DNA of 59,133 nucleotides, from positions 1-59,133 of the forward strand of contig JANWJZ010000022.1 in the NCBI GenBank assembly GCA_025451675.1, given 5' to 3'. Below are positions 26,077 to 32,260 of the stretch, in pieces. Under the pieces are notes generated by a model. That model was not told where the DNA came from and searched no databases. It saw only the letters and a program-made list of their open reading frames with translations. The DNA comes from Halanaerobiales bacterium. GTDB lineage: Bacteria; Bacillota; Halanaerobiia; Halanaerobiales; DTU029. The position numbers and the translations under genes were made by a program. Positions within the stretch are counted from its first letter, which is position 1. Each line of letters starts with the position of its first letter.

Positions 26077-26101
26077 AAGTTGACTATAAGGGGGAATTGA
26101 A

Positions 26102-26545
26102 TTGTCGGTTAAAAGACTATATCGTTCAAGGACTGACAGGAAGCTGGGCGGAGTCTGTGCCGGTATAGCAGATTATTTCCAGATTGATTCTTCGTTTATA
26201 AGATTGCTGGCAGTTTTACTCTTTTTTGCTGATGGTTTAGGGTTTTTGTTTTACATCATTGCCTGGGCTATTATACCGGAAAGGGAGGAAGATTATATAG
26301 ATGTGGAATTTGACCCTGCTATGGAGGAAGAGGGGACAGATAGCACTGAAGAAAAGCTGGAAGTCAAAAGCAGGGAGAAAAAGAATGATGCCCAGAGAAT
26401 ATTCGGAATTATTCTTATAGGCCTTGGTGTTTTCTTTATTCTTGATAAATGGCTCTTTTTCATCCGGTGGCATCGTCTCTGGCCTCTGGCTTTGTTAGTT
26501 CTTGGTGTTTATTTTATCTTCAAGGGGGTCAAAGGTGATGGCTAA
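26102..26545 (+). CDS. PspC-domain membrane protein
   Basis: A 147-residue protein. Residues 1-60 are a PspC domain (RLYRSRTDRKLGGVCAGIADYFQIDSSFIRL followed by a membrane helix and IIAWAIIPE). A charged linker with many Glu follows, then two more membrane helices (IFGIILIGLGVFFIL, PLALLVLGVYFIFKG) of the LiaI/DUF5668 type. PspC-domain proteins sense envelope stress. It begins at TTG 26102 after AAGGGGGAA. Its stop overlaps the next gene's start by 8 bases. Confidence 0.88.
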   Translation: MSVKRLYRSRTDRKLGGVCAGIADYFQIDSSFIRLLAVLLFFADGLGFLFYIIAWAIIPEREEDYIDVEFDPAMEEEGTDSTEEKLEVKSREKKNDAQRIFGIILIGLGVFFILDKWLFFIRWHRLWPLALLVLGVYFIFKGVKGDG

Positions 26546-27437
26546 ATATAAAAAATCCCAGATTGAAGGCGGTATTCTCTTAATTGGCCTGGGCATTTTA
26601 TTCCTGCTAAATAGTTTTGGGATAATCAGCGGTTTTAATTGGGAGGTCCTCTTCCGTTTCTGGCCGGTGTTGATTATACTTGTCGGGTTCAGTATGATTT
26701 TCAGTGACACCCCCCTGTGGTGGTTAACGACAGTAATCTTTGTTGCCGGGATTATTATCCTGGTTATTATTAACCCGGAATTACCCTATAATGATGATTA
26801 CCCCTTGATACAAGATGGAGAAACGGCCAGATATAATATGCCCATGAGGGACTCCATAAGGGAACTGGACATAGAATTAAATATAGGAGCCGGCAGGTTT
26901 ATTGTTGATAGTGTTAATGATGAAGAGCATTTATATGAACTGTTTACTGACCGGAGAGGCAGAAGGCCGGAAATTGATTATTTTGCCAGGGGGAAGACAG
27001 GCCATTTAAAGATTAAGGCCTTCAATTTCCCCAGGGGAAGAAGAAACTGGCAATTGAATCTGAATCCCCAGATACTCAATACGATAGAGCTTAATACAGG
27101 GGCTGGAAAGTTTGAGCTGGATTTCAGCAACCTGAAGATTAAAGATTTACAGATAAATAGCGGGGCTGCTGATCTAGGTCTTTATCTGGGTAATAATGTA
27201 GAGTCCGTTGAAATAAATATGGGTGCCGGTAATATAAAAATAAATGTGCCGGAGGGTAAGGAGGTCAGAATCAAAAGCGGGCTCCTGATAAGTACTAATA
27301 ATTTTGAAGAGATGGGCCTGATAAAGACAAAATCCTATTACCAGTCACCTGGTTATGACCGCTCCCCTGAAAAACTCTTAATTGAGATAAATGCACCCCT
27401 CAGTAATATTCAGCTGCACTACTATTCAGTAGATTAG
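26538..27437 (+). CDS. LiaF-like membrane protein (toast-rack domain)
   Basis: A 299-residue protein with an N-terminal region of about four hydrophobic segments (GGILLIGLGILFLLNSFGII and on) and a C-terminal beta-rich repeat domain (LDIELNIGAGRF, IELNTGAGKFELDFS, LQINSGAADLGLYL, VEINMGAGNIKINVP), the repetitive beta-helix seen in LiaF and related bactofilin-like proteins. It is paired with a PspC gene, so the two are likely an envelope-stress module. The start is ATG 26538, with AAGGGGG 9 bases upstream; the open frame before it overlaps pspC. The final codons form part of a terminator. Confidence 0.82.
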   Translation: MAKYKKSQIEGGILLIGLGILFLLNSFGIISGFNWEVLFRFWPVLIILVGFSMIFSDTPLWWLTTVIFVAGIIILVIINPELPYNDDYPLIQDGETARYNMPMRDSIRELDIELNIGAGRFIVDSVNDEEHLYELFTDRRGRRPEIDYFARGKTGHLKIKAFNFPRGRRNWQLNLNPQILNTIELNTGAGKFELDFSNLKIKDLQINSGAADLGLYLGNNVESVEINMGAGNIKINVPEGKEVRIKSGLLISTNNFEEMGLIKTKSYYQSPGYDRSPEKLLIEINAPLSNIQLHYYSVD

Positions 27438-27452
27438 CAGCTTCTTTTTTTT
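27413..27452 (+). terminator. Terminator overlapping the end of the LiaF-like gene
   Basis: GCTGC (27413-27417) pairs with GCAGC (27437-27441), with an inner CTACT/AGTAG helix (27419-27423 with 27428-27432), followed by a T run. The TAG stop (27435-27437) lies in the structure. Confidence 0.65.
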
Positions 27453-27459
27453 ACCATGA

Positions 27460-27497
27460 TATAACATTAGTGTTGATAAACTAACGCATGTTATAAT
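27460..27497 (+). promoter_or_regulatory. Palindromic promoter region of the gene at 27531
   Basis: TATAACAT (27460-27467) mirrors ATGTTATA (27488-27495), with an inner TTAGT/ACTAA pair (27467-27471 with 27480-27484). The right arm overlaps an extended -10, TGT-TATAAT (27492-27497). An operator is possible. Confidence 0.45.
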
Positions 27498-27530
27498 AAT
27501 TATAAATCTTATTTGCAGGAGGTGGAGTAA

Positions 27531-27794
27531 TTGCGTTTTAATTATAAATTGATTGCCATTTTTCTTATTTTTATAATGTTTTTTCACCTCACTGGTTTTG
27601 CTATACTGGGAGCAGGGACGGTTAGAGCAGGTTTCTGGGATGAGCAGAAGGGCAATATCTTTACTATCATCAAGGCCTTCCTGATGTTATGGATCCTGAA
27701 TATAATGAGGGATAATCTGGGTGGTGATAATGATACTGATATTATTACATCGGCTATTATGAATTCTATAAATACAGGCTCACCTGGTTACTAA
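27531..27794 (+). CDS. Small exported or membrane protein, unknown
   Basis: An 87-residue protein that I do not recognise. It has a hydrophobic signal-like N-terminus (KLIAIFLIFIMFFHLTGFAIL) that could be cleaved or act as an anchor, a second hydrophobic stretch (IIKAFLMLWILNIM), and an acidic, Asn-rich tail. It starts at TTG 27531 with a very good Shine-Dalgarno AGGAGGTGG. The terminator hairpin overlaps its stop codon. It opens the SPOCS cluster, so an envelope or spore role is possible but not shown. Confidence 0.6.
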   Translation: MRFNYKLIAIFLIFIMFFHLTGFAILGAGTVRAGFWDEQKGNIFTIIKAFLMLWILNIMRDNLGGDNDTDIITSAIMNSINTGSPGY

Positions 27795-27804
27795 ACCAGG
27801 TTTT
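27782..27804 (+). terminator. Terminator overlapping the stop of the gene at 27531
   Basis: ACCTGGT (27782-27788) pairs with ACCAGGT (27795-27801); the loop holds the TAA stop (27792-27794). Four Ts follow. Confidence 0.65.
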
Positions 27805-27805
27805 C

Positions 27806-27832
27806 ACATTTTTAGAGATAAACCATATTATA
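27806..27832 (+). promoter_or_regulatory. Sigma-K-like promoter of the first SPOCS operon
   Basis: AC (27806-27807), 16 bases, CATATTATA (27824-27832), 27 bases before the next gene start. Confidence 0.58.
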
Positions 27833-27858
27833 TAGCAGAAAAGGAGGTTACTGGTTTT

Positions 27859-28098
27859 GTGTCAATTGTGCTGGCCTGGTTAATATTACTGGGTTTAATA
27901 GCTGCTTTTATTACGGGATTATATAGCCAATATTCTTATTGGAATAAGGATTATTTGAAATTATTAAAGAAAGAGGGCAAGAAGAGAAAGGAGGGTTTTC
28001 TGGAAATAAAAAGATCTGAAAATAACTTAATTAAACCTGGTTTAAGGAGGGGTGTTGATGAGCGGGCTACAGAATGGAGAGAGCCTGGAGATTATTGA
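27859..28098 (+). CDS. Small single-pass membrane protein (79 aa)
   Basis: A 79-residue protein with one N-terminal membrane helix (IVLAWLILLGLIAAFITGLYSQY) and a long basic cytoplasmic tail rich in Lys and Arg. Unrecognised. It begins at GTG 27859 with Shine-Dalgarno AAGGAGG 11 bases upstream, directly behind a sigma-K-like promoter. It overlaps the SPOCS gene by 41 bases, which is long for coupled genes, so the 3' end could be shorter in nature; still, the composition is protein-like throughout. Confidence 0.55.
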   Translation: MSIVLAWLILLGLIAAFITGLYSQYSYWNKDYLKLLKKEGKKRKEGFLEIKRSENNLIKPGLRRGVDERATEWREPGDY

Positions 28099-29338
28099 TG
28101 CACCGGTAGTTATAGGAGAAAATGTTGTCCAGAAAATGAAGGTAAGTAGTTTAACCCTGGACGTACCGGCTATAAAGATTAAAGATATTGATGTGTCCCT
28201 GAGAGATATAGAGACAGAGGTAATCGAAAATAAGGTTATAATACAGGCCATGATACATAAAGATATATTTTATATTGGTAATGACCAGATTATTCATCAC
28301 CAGACAGCAGATACTCCTTTAAATACTTTTATAGATATTCCAGGCGCTGCAGCGGGTATGGATGTAGTGCTGGAACCAGATATTGAGCATGTCAATGGGA
28401 AACTGCTGGCTGGGGGTAGTGTACTGGAGTTAAATGTCATTGTCCAGCTATTTGTAAAAGTACTTTCCCGGAAAGAGTTAATCGTTAAAACGGGTACCGG
28501 CCCACTGGTTAAGGTAGAGAAGGTGATTGGTGAAAATTCCGTACAATCTATCATAGCTAATGACCTGAGCCTGGCAGTTAAGGCCAGAAAGATTGTTGAT
28601 ATTATAGCTGAAGTAAGAGATCTGGAGGTAAAGCCTATCGATGATCTGGTTATAATCCAGGGCATAGTGCATAAAGAGCTATACTACATAGGGGAAGATG
28701 AATTGGAGCACCGGCAGAGTGAGGATATACCTTTCAGTGAGTTTGTTGATATTCCGGGTACAGAACCTGGCATGAATGTACAGGCATTCTGGGAATTTGA
28801 AAACATTAAGGAAGATTTAAGCCTGGATGGAATTACTATCAATCAAAAAATAGCCCTGGAATTAACCGTCAAAGTGACGGAAACAGTTCAGATAAATCTG
28901 GTAACAGGCAAGGATTCCCTGGTTATGTTACCGGAGGTTATTGGAGAAAATACGAAACAGTTTCTAAATGAAAGTAGCTTAAAGCTGAAAGAGGATCCCG
29001 GGGAGCTCACGGAGATAAAGGCTTCTTTTACCGATATAAGTGCAGAGGTAGCAAATGAAAAGGTAATTGTCCAGGGGCTAATTAAAAAACAGGTCTACTA
29101 TGTGGGTAAAGATAATCTGGAATATGAACAGGAAGAACAGATTCCTTTCTGTACTCTGGTAAATGTAGTAGGGGCCAGGCCAGGTATGCAGGTCGATGTA
29201 ATACCATCTATTCAGCTTCTGGAACCATCTTTATCAGAAGAAAGGCGAGTATTAAGCCAGAAATATATCGGCGATATCTTTGTGAAGGTTACTGAAAATA
29301 TTCAATTTAATCTTTGCGAAGCAGAAACTTATAGGTAA
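28058..29338 (+). CDS. SPOCS (DUF3794) protein, three domains
   Basis: A 426-residue protein of three SPOCS repeats of about 130 residues each, each with the pattern GEN...V...VIIQ(G/A)xxxK(D/E)xxYI...IPF/L..F(V/I)DIPG...GM..., ending before any LysM. SPOCS domains occur in clostridial coat morphogenetic proteins such as C. difficile SipL. The start is ATG 28058 with AAGGAGG 7 bases upstream. It is the second gene after a sigma-K-like promoter. A role in coat assembly is inferred from family and promoter; the binding partner is unknown. A strong terminator follows. Confidence 0.88.
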   Translation: MSGLQNGESLEIIDAPVVIGENVVQKMKVSSLTLDVPAIKIKDIDVSLRDIETEVIENKVIIQAMIHKDIFYIGNDQIIHHQTADTPLNTFIDIPGAAAGMDVVLEPDIEHVNGKLLAGGSVLELNVIVQLFVKVLSRKELIVKTGTGPLVKVEKVIGENSVQSIIANDLSLAVKARKIVDIIAEVRDLEVKPIDDLVIIQGIVHKELYYIGEDELEHRQSEDIPFSEFVDIPGTEPGMNVQAFWEFENIKEDLSLDGITINQKIALELTVKVTETVQINLVTGKDSLVMLPEVIGENTKQFLNESSLKLKEDPGELTEIKASFTDISAEVANEKVIVQGLIKKQVYYVGKDNLEYEQEEQIPFCTLVNVVGARPGMQVDVIPSIQLLEPSLSEERRVLSQKYIGDIFVKVTENIQFNLCEAETYR

Positions 29339-29375
29339 TAATAAAAAGCCTGGTTTAACCAGGCTTTTTATTATT
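29337..29375. terminator. Bidirectional terminator between convergent genes
   Basis: AATAATAAAAAGCCTGG (29337-29353) is perfectly complementary to 29359-29375 around a 5-base loop. A and T runs on both sides let it work in both directions. It begins at the second base of the SPOCS stop codon. Confidence 0.92.
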
Positions 29376-29413
29376 CTCCCGGGTTTGGTCATCATCCCGG
29401 AGGAGGGAGATGG

Positions 29414-29836
29414 CTATAGGTCTCTTACTCTTTCCTGGAGAGGATAAAGATCCAGCCTCCTGCTGCTTTCGCCATCATAAAGGGAAAAGATAACCTTGTC
29501 TTTATAGAAATAAGCTGTTGTTATCTTGAAAACCTGGTATGTACCGGGCCTTTGTTCTCCAACCATAATAACTTCAAAACCTCTATATTGTACCAGATTA
29601 ACCCGGGCATTTCTGACCAGAACCACCAATTGTCCCCGGTTAATAGTATAATTTTCATTATAGCCCAGGTTGCTTAACCTCCGTCTTAATTCCTCCTCCT
29701 CCTGATAATTATAGATATAAATCCTGGCCAGATCAGAACTTCTATCCAGGTTACCAAATATTTCGTCATAACGTTCCAGAGGAATGTATTGAACAGCCGG
29801 ATGTTTAAAAATCTTTCTTGAATAGCCAAAGGGCAT
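29414..29836 (-). CDS. Hypothetical protein in the SPOCS cluster
   Basis: A 140-residue soluble-looking protein I do not recognise; no signal peptide or membrane helix. The middle is charged (YNYQEEEELRRRLSNLGYNENYTINRGQLVVLVRN), the C-terminal half is beta-rich (GTYQVFKITTAYFYKDKVIFSLYDGESS). The start at 29836 has a near-perfect Shine-Dalgarno GGAGGTG 6 bases upstream. The frame stays open to an ATG at 29908 with a weaker site, so a 164-residue form is possible. It lies on the minus strand between two SPOCS genes, with a CATATATTA -10-like element upstream (29944-29936). Confidence 0.65.
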   Translation of the reverse strand: MPFGYSRKIFKHPAVQYIPLERYDEIFGNLDRSSDLARIYIYNYQEEEELRRRLSNLGYNENYTINRGQLVVLVRNARVNLVQYRGFEVIMVGEQRPGTYQVFKITTAYFYKDKVIFSLYDGESSRRLDLYPLQERVRDL

Positions 29837-29935
29837 AGTTCCCACCTCCCAGGATATTTTATGAGCTAAATATCTTAATTGTGAAAAACAATTCTGGCCT
29901 TCTGTCATATTTAGTGCTTCCTTCTTATATATATT

Positions 29936-29944
29936 TAATATATG
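29936..29944 (-). promoter_or_regulatory. Partial sigma-K-like -10 on the minus strand
   Basis: CATATATTA on the minus strand upstream of the gene at 29836, but no AC at 16-17 bases. Only half of the motif is met. Confidence 0.3.
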
Positions 29945-29958
29945 GGAGCTGTGCTTTC

Positions 29959-29985
29959 ACATTTTAATGGTTTATGCATATATTA
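29959..29985 (+). promoter_or_regulatory. Sigma-K-like promoter of the SPOCS-LysM gene at 30028
   Basis: AC (29959-29960), 16 bases, CATATATTA (29977-29985), 43 bases before the start codon. Confidence 0.6.
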
Positions 29986-30027
29986 TAAATGACAAGTTTA
30001 ATAACTTTTCAGGAAGGAGGAGTCAGA

Positions 30028-31707
30028 TTGGCTGTAAATTTCAATGAAGAGCTAATCCGGGTAGAATATGTAATAGGAGAAGAAGTAGTAACTGAATCCA
30101 TAACCGGTACTATAACTATACCGGACGAAAAACCCCCTGCAGAGAGGATCATCGATGTAAGAGATTTTGGCATAAATAATCTACAGACGAATATTGAAGA
30201 TGGTGGAGTGGAAATCACAGGAAATATAGAAATCGGGGTAACTTACGTAGGAGTAGTGCCAGAAAATGAACCGCAACAACCTGTTCATTTTGTAGAGGGT
30301 TCTTTGCCTTTAAGGAACTTTGTGGATATACCGGAAGCAGAACCAGGCATGAATGTTTTCGTAGACATCATTATCCGCAGAATCTCCTTTGAACAGGTTC
30401 GTATCCCGCCTCTGCAGGAAGGGGAGGTATTTGGTGGTGTCAGGACCATTGAAGTAACCGTGGTAATACAGAAATTTGTCAAGGTAACCGAGTACAGGCA
30501 GATTACAGTCATAACAGATGTAACAGGTATACCAAGGGAAAATATCAGTGAGGAATTACTGCGGATTGAAGATGTTATTGGAGAGAATGTCACAACTGTA
30601 GTAGTCAGCGGGGAATTGAGGCCACCACAGGAAATGGGCAAACCGCCTATCGAGAGAGTATTGAATGCTACTGCAGAGATAGTAGGTGATATTGAAACAG
30701 AGATTACGGATGATGGTGTAATTGTCGAAGGAACTATTATGGGCGGGGTCATGTATGTAGGTATAGTTGATCCAGATCAACCACAGCAGCCCGTACATTT
30801 TATGGAAGATACCTTTACTTTCAGTGAAGCAATTGATGTACCTGGGGCAGAAAAAGGTATGAATGTCCATACAAATGTCTTCATCCAGAAAGTATCCTTT
30901 GATGTTATACGCGGCCCCAATGGAGAGATAAGGAATGTTGAAATCGATGTTGTGCTGCGAATTTTTGTCAAGGTTACTGAACCAAAACAGGTCAGGGTAG
31001 TAACTGATATAATCAGTGATCTGGTGGAAGTCGAGCGGGAGCTGCTGCGGGTTGAAGATGTAGTAGGGGAAGATACGGTCCATGAAACTGTTACCAGGAG
31101 ATTAACGATTCCCGAATCGGATCCCTTCAAACCACCTGCAGAGAGAATTATTGAAGCTCAGGCCAGAATCGTAGATCGCGATGTGACGGTAGAACCTGGC
31201 GGGGTCCTGATCGAAATGGATATAGAGGGAAGTATAGTCTATGTCGGTGCAGTTGAAGAAGAACCATTCCAGCCAGTTCATTTCTATGAAGAGGTCTTTA
31301 CAGATGATAACTTTATAGATATACCCGGTGCAGAGCCTGGCATGAATGCCCATGTAGAAGTAGAGGTAACCAGGAGCAGTGCTGAACTGGTCAATGTCAA
31401 TAGACAGGGAAATACCAGACAGGTAGATATAACTGTTGTCATCCGGAAATTTGCCAAAGTGACTGAATTCAGGCAGATGGAAATCGTAACAGATATAATT
31501 GTAGTTTCCCCTGTAGCTGATGAAGAATGCCCGCCTTCCTATGTGGTTTATATCGTGCAGGCTGGTGATACCCTGTATAAAATCTCCCGCCGGTACAGGA
31601 CCACAGTAGATGAACTGATCAGGGCTAATCCTGGTATAGATCCCAATAATCTCCGCATCGGCCAGAAAATCTGTGTTCCCAGTACTATAATCAGCCCGAG
31701 AGGTTAA
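30028..31707 (+). CDS. SPOCS-LysM protein (three SPOCS, one LysM)
   Basis: A 559-residue protein of three SPOCS repeats followed by a LysM domain (YIVQAGDTLYKISRRYRTTVDELIRANPG...LRIGQKICVP, about 505-555). Each repeat carries a PVHF...IPGAEPGMN block and ends with KFVKVTE-like text. This is the architecture of C. difficile SipL, which joins the cortex to the coat through SpoIVA, but with more SPOCS copies. It starts at TTG 30028 after AGGAAGGAGG; an earlier ATG in frame (29989) lacks a site. LysM could bind spore peptidoglycan. Confidence 0.9.
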   Translation: MAVNFNEELIRVEYVIGEEVVTESITGTITIPDEKPPAERIIDVRDFGINNLQTNIEDGGVEITGNIEIGVTYVGVVPENEPQQPVHFVEGSLPLRNFVDIPEAEPGMNVFVDIIIRRISFEQVRIPPLQEGEVFGGVRTIEVTVVIQKFVKVTEYRQITVITDVTGIPRENISEELLRIEDVIGENVTTVVVSGELRPPQEMGKPPIERVLNATAEIVGDIETEITDDGVIVEGTIMGGVMYVGIVDPDQPQQPVHFMEDTFTFSEAIDVPGAEKGMNVHTNVFIQKVSFDVIRGPNGEIRNVEIDVVLRIFVKVTEPKQVRVVTDIISDLVEVERELLRVEDVVGEDTVHETVTRRLTIPESDPFKPPAERIIEAQARIVDRDVTVEPGGVLIEMDIEGSIVYVGAVEEEPFQPVHFYEEVFTDDNFIDIPGAEPGMNAHVEVEVTRSSAELVNVNRQGNTRQVDITVVIRKFAKVTEFRQMEIVTDIIVVSPVADEECPPSYVVYIVQAGDTLYKISRRYRTTVDELIRANPGIDPNNLRIGQKICVPSTIISPRG

Positions 31708-31717
31708 TAGATAAAGG

Positions 31718-31754
31718 GAACTGTAAGGCTTTTTGCTTTTACAGTTCTTTTTTT
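31718..31754 (+). terminator. Terminator of the SPOCS-LysM gene
   Basis: GAACTGTAA (31718-31726) pairs with TTACAGTTC (31739-31747), followed by seven Ts. Confidence 0.9.
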
Positions 31755-31799
31755 AATGGTAAGATGTATTCTGCTGAAAAGAAATTCAAAGGAAATATA

Positions 31800-31834
31800 A
31801 ATAAAGAGCTGTCTATTGTAGACAGCTCTTTATT
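31800..31834. terminator. Terminator of the tRNA-Gly gene, possibly bidirectional
   Basis: AATAAAGAGCTGTCTA (31800-31815) is perfectly complementary to 31819-31834 around a 3-base loop. On the minus strand a T-rich tract follows, ending the tRNA transcript. Confidence 0.85.
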
Positions 31835-31908
31835 CTTAATGGTTAAGGGGACTATACTTCCTGAGCGAAGTTAGGTTTTACCGTAAGCAGAAGAAATATA
31901 ATCTAAAT

Positions 31909-31984
31909 TGGAGCGGGAAACGGGACTCGAACCCGCGGCCCTCACGTTGGGAACGTGACGCTCTACCAACTGAGCTATTCCCGC
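31909..31984 (-). tRNA. tRNA-Gly (anticodon CCC)
   Basis: A 76-base cloverleaf with encoded CCA. The acceptor stem GCGGGAA pairs with TTCCCGC, the D arm is GCTC...GAGC, the anticodon stem TCACG/CGTGA holds loop TTCCCAA with anticodon CCC (reads GGG), and the T arm is GCGGG-TTCGAAC-CCCGT. It is a lone tRNA gene within the SPOCS cluster, on the opposite strand, with its own promoter and terminator. Confidence 0.95.
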
Positions 31985-31998
31985 AAGATTCTATTTTC

Positions 31999-32026
31999 AG
32001 TATAGCATATTTTTTAAAAAAAGCAA
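31999..32026 (-). promoter_or_regulatory. tRNA-Gly promoter
   Basis: On the minus strand TTGCTT (32026-32021), 16 bases, TATACT (32004-31999) preceded by extended -10 TGC. Confidence 0.6.
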
Positions 32027-32088
32027 GATTATTTTTTCCGTTCTTTCTCAAAAAGATACATTATATACCTTTTGAGCAGTTGTATATC

Positions 32089-32116
32089 ACACTTGTAAAG
32101 AAACAGGCATATATTA
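32089..32116 (+). promoter_or_regulatory. Sigma-K-like promoter of the Lys-rich peptide and SPOCS-LysM genes
   Basis: AC (32089-32090), 17 bases, CATATATTA (32108-32116), 34 bases before the TTG of the small gene. Confidence 0.58.
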
Positions 32117-32150
32117 TTAATGATAAATTAACTGATAGGGGGTCATTTCC

Positions 32151-32246
32151 TTGGCGAAAGATAAGAATAACAGGGAAGAGAAGAAGAAAAAAGTAAATGT
32201 TAAACCTTCAAAGGTCAAAAAGGCTATCAAGATTAAAAAAGTCTGA
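32151..32246 (+). CDS. Lysine-rich small protein (31 aa)
   Basis: A 31-residue, very basic peptide starting at TTG 32151, with a G-rich Shine-Dalgarno (GATAGGGGG) about 9 bases upstream, and ending 14 bases before the SPOCS-LysM gene. About half the residues are Lys or Arg; no cysteine and no hydrophobic helix. It shares the sigma-K-like promoter with that gene. Basic small proteins in coats can bind acidic coat proteins or DNA, but nothing here proves a function. Confidence 0.6.
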   Translation: MAKDKNNREEKKKKVNVKPSKVKKAIKIKKV

Positions 32247-32260
32247 GAAAGGAGGTCATT

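Noticed and set aside
26079-26084. TTGACT as a -35 for pspC
   Set aside because: The start codon is only 17 bases away, leaving no room for a -10 and leader.
30285-31130. Several minus-strand open frames within the SPOCS-LysM gene
   Set aside because: They mirror the repeats of the plus-strand gene and lack starts with ribosome-binding sites.
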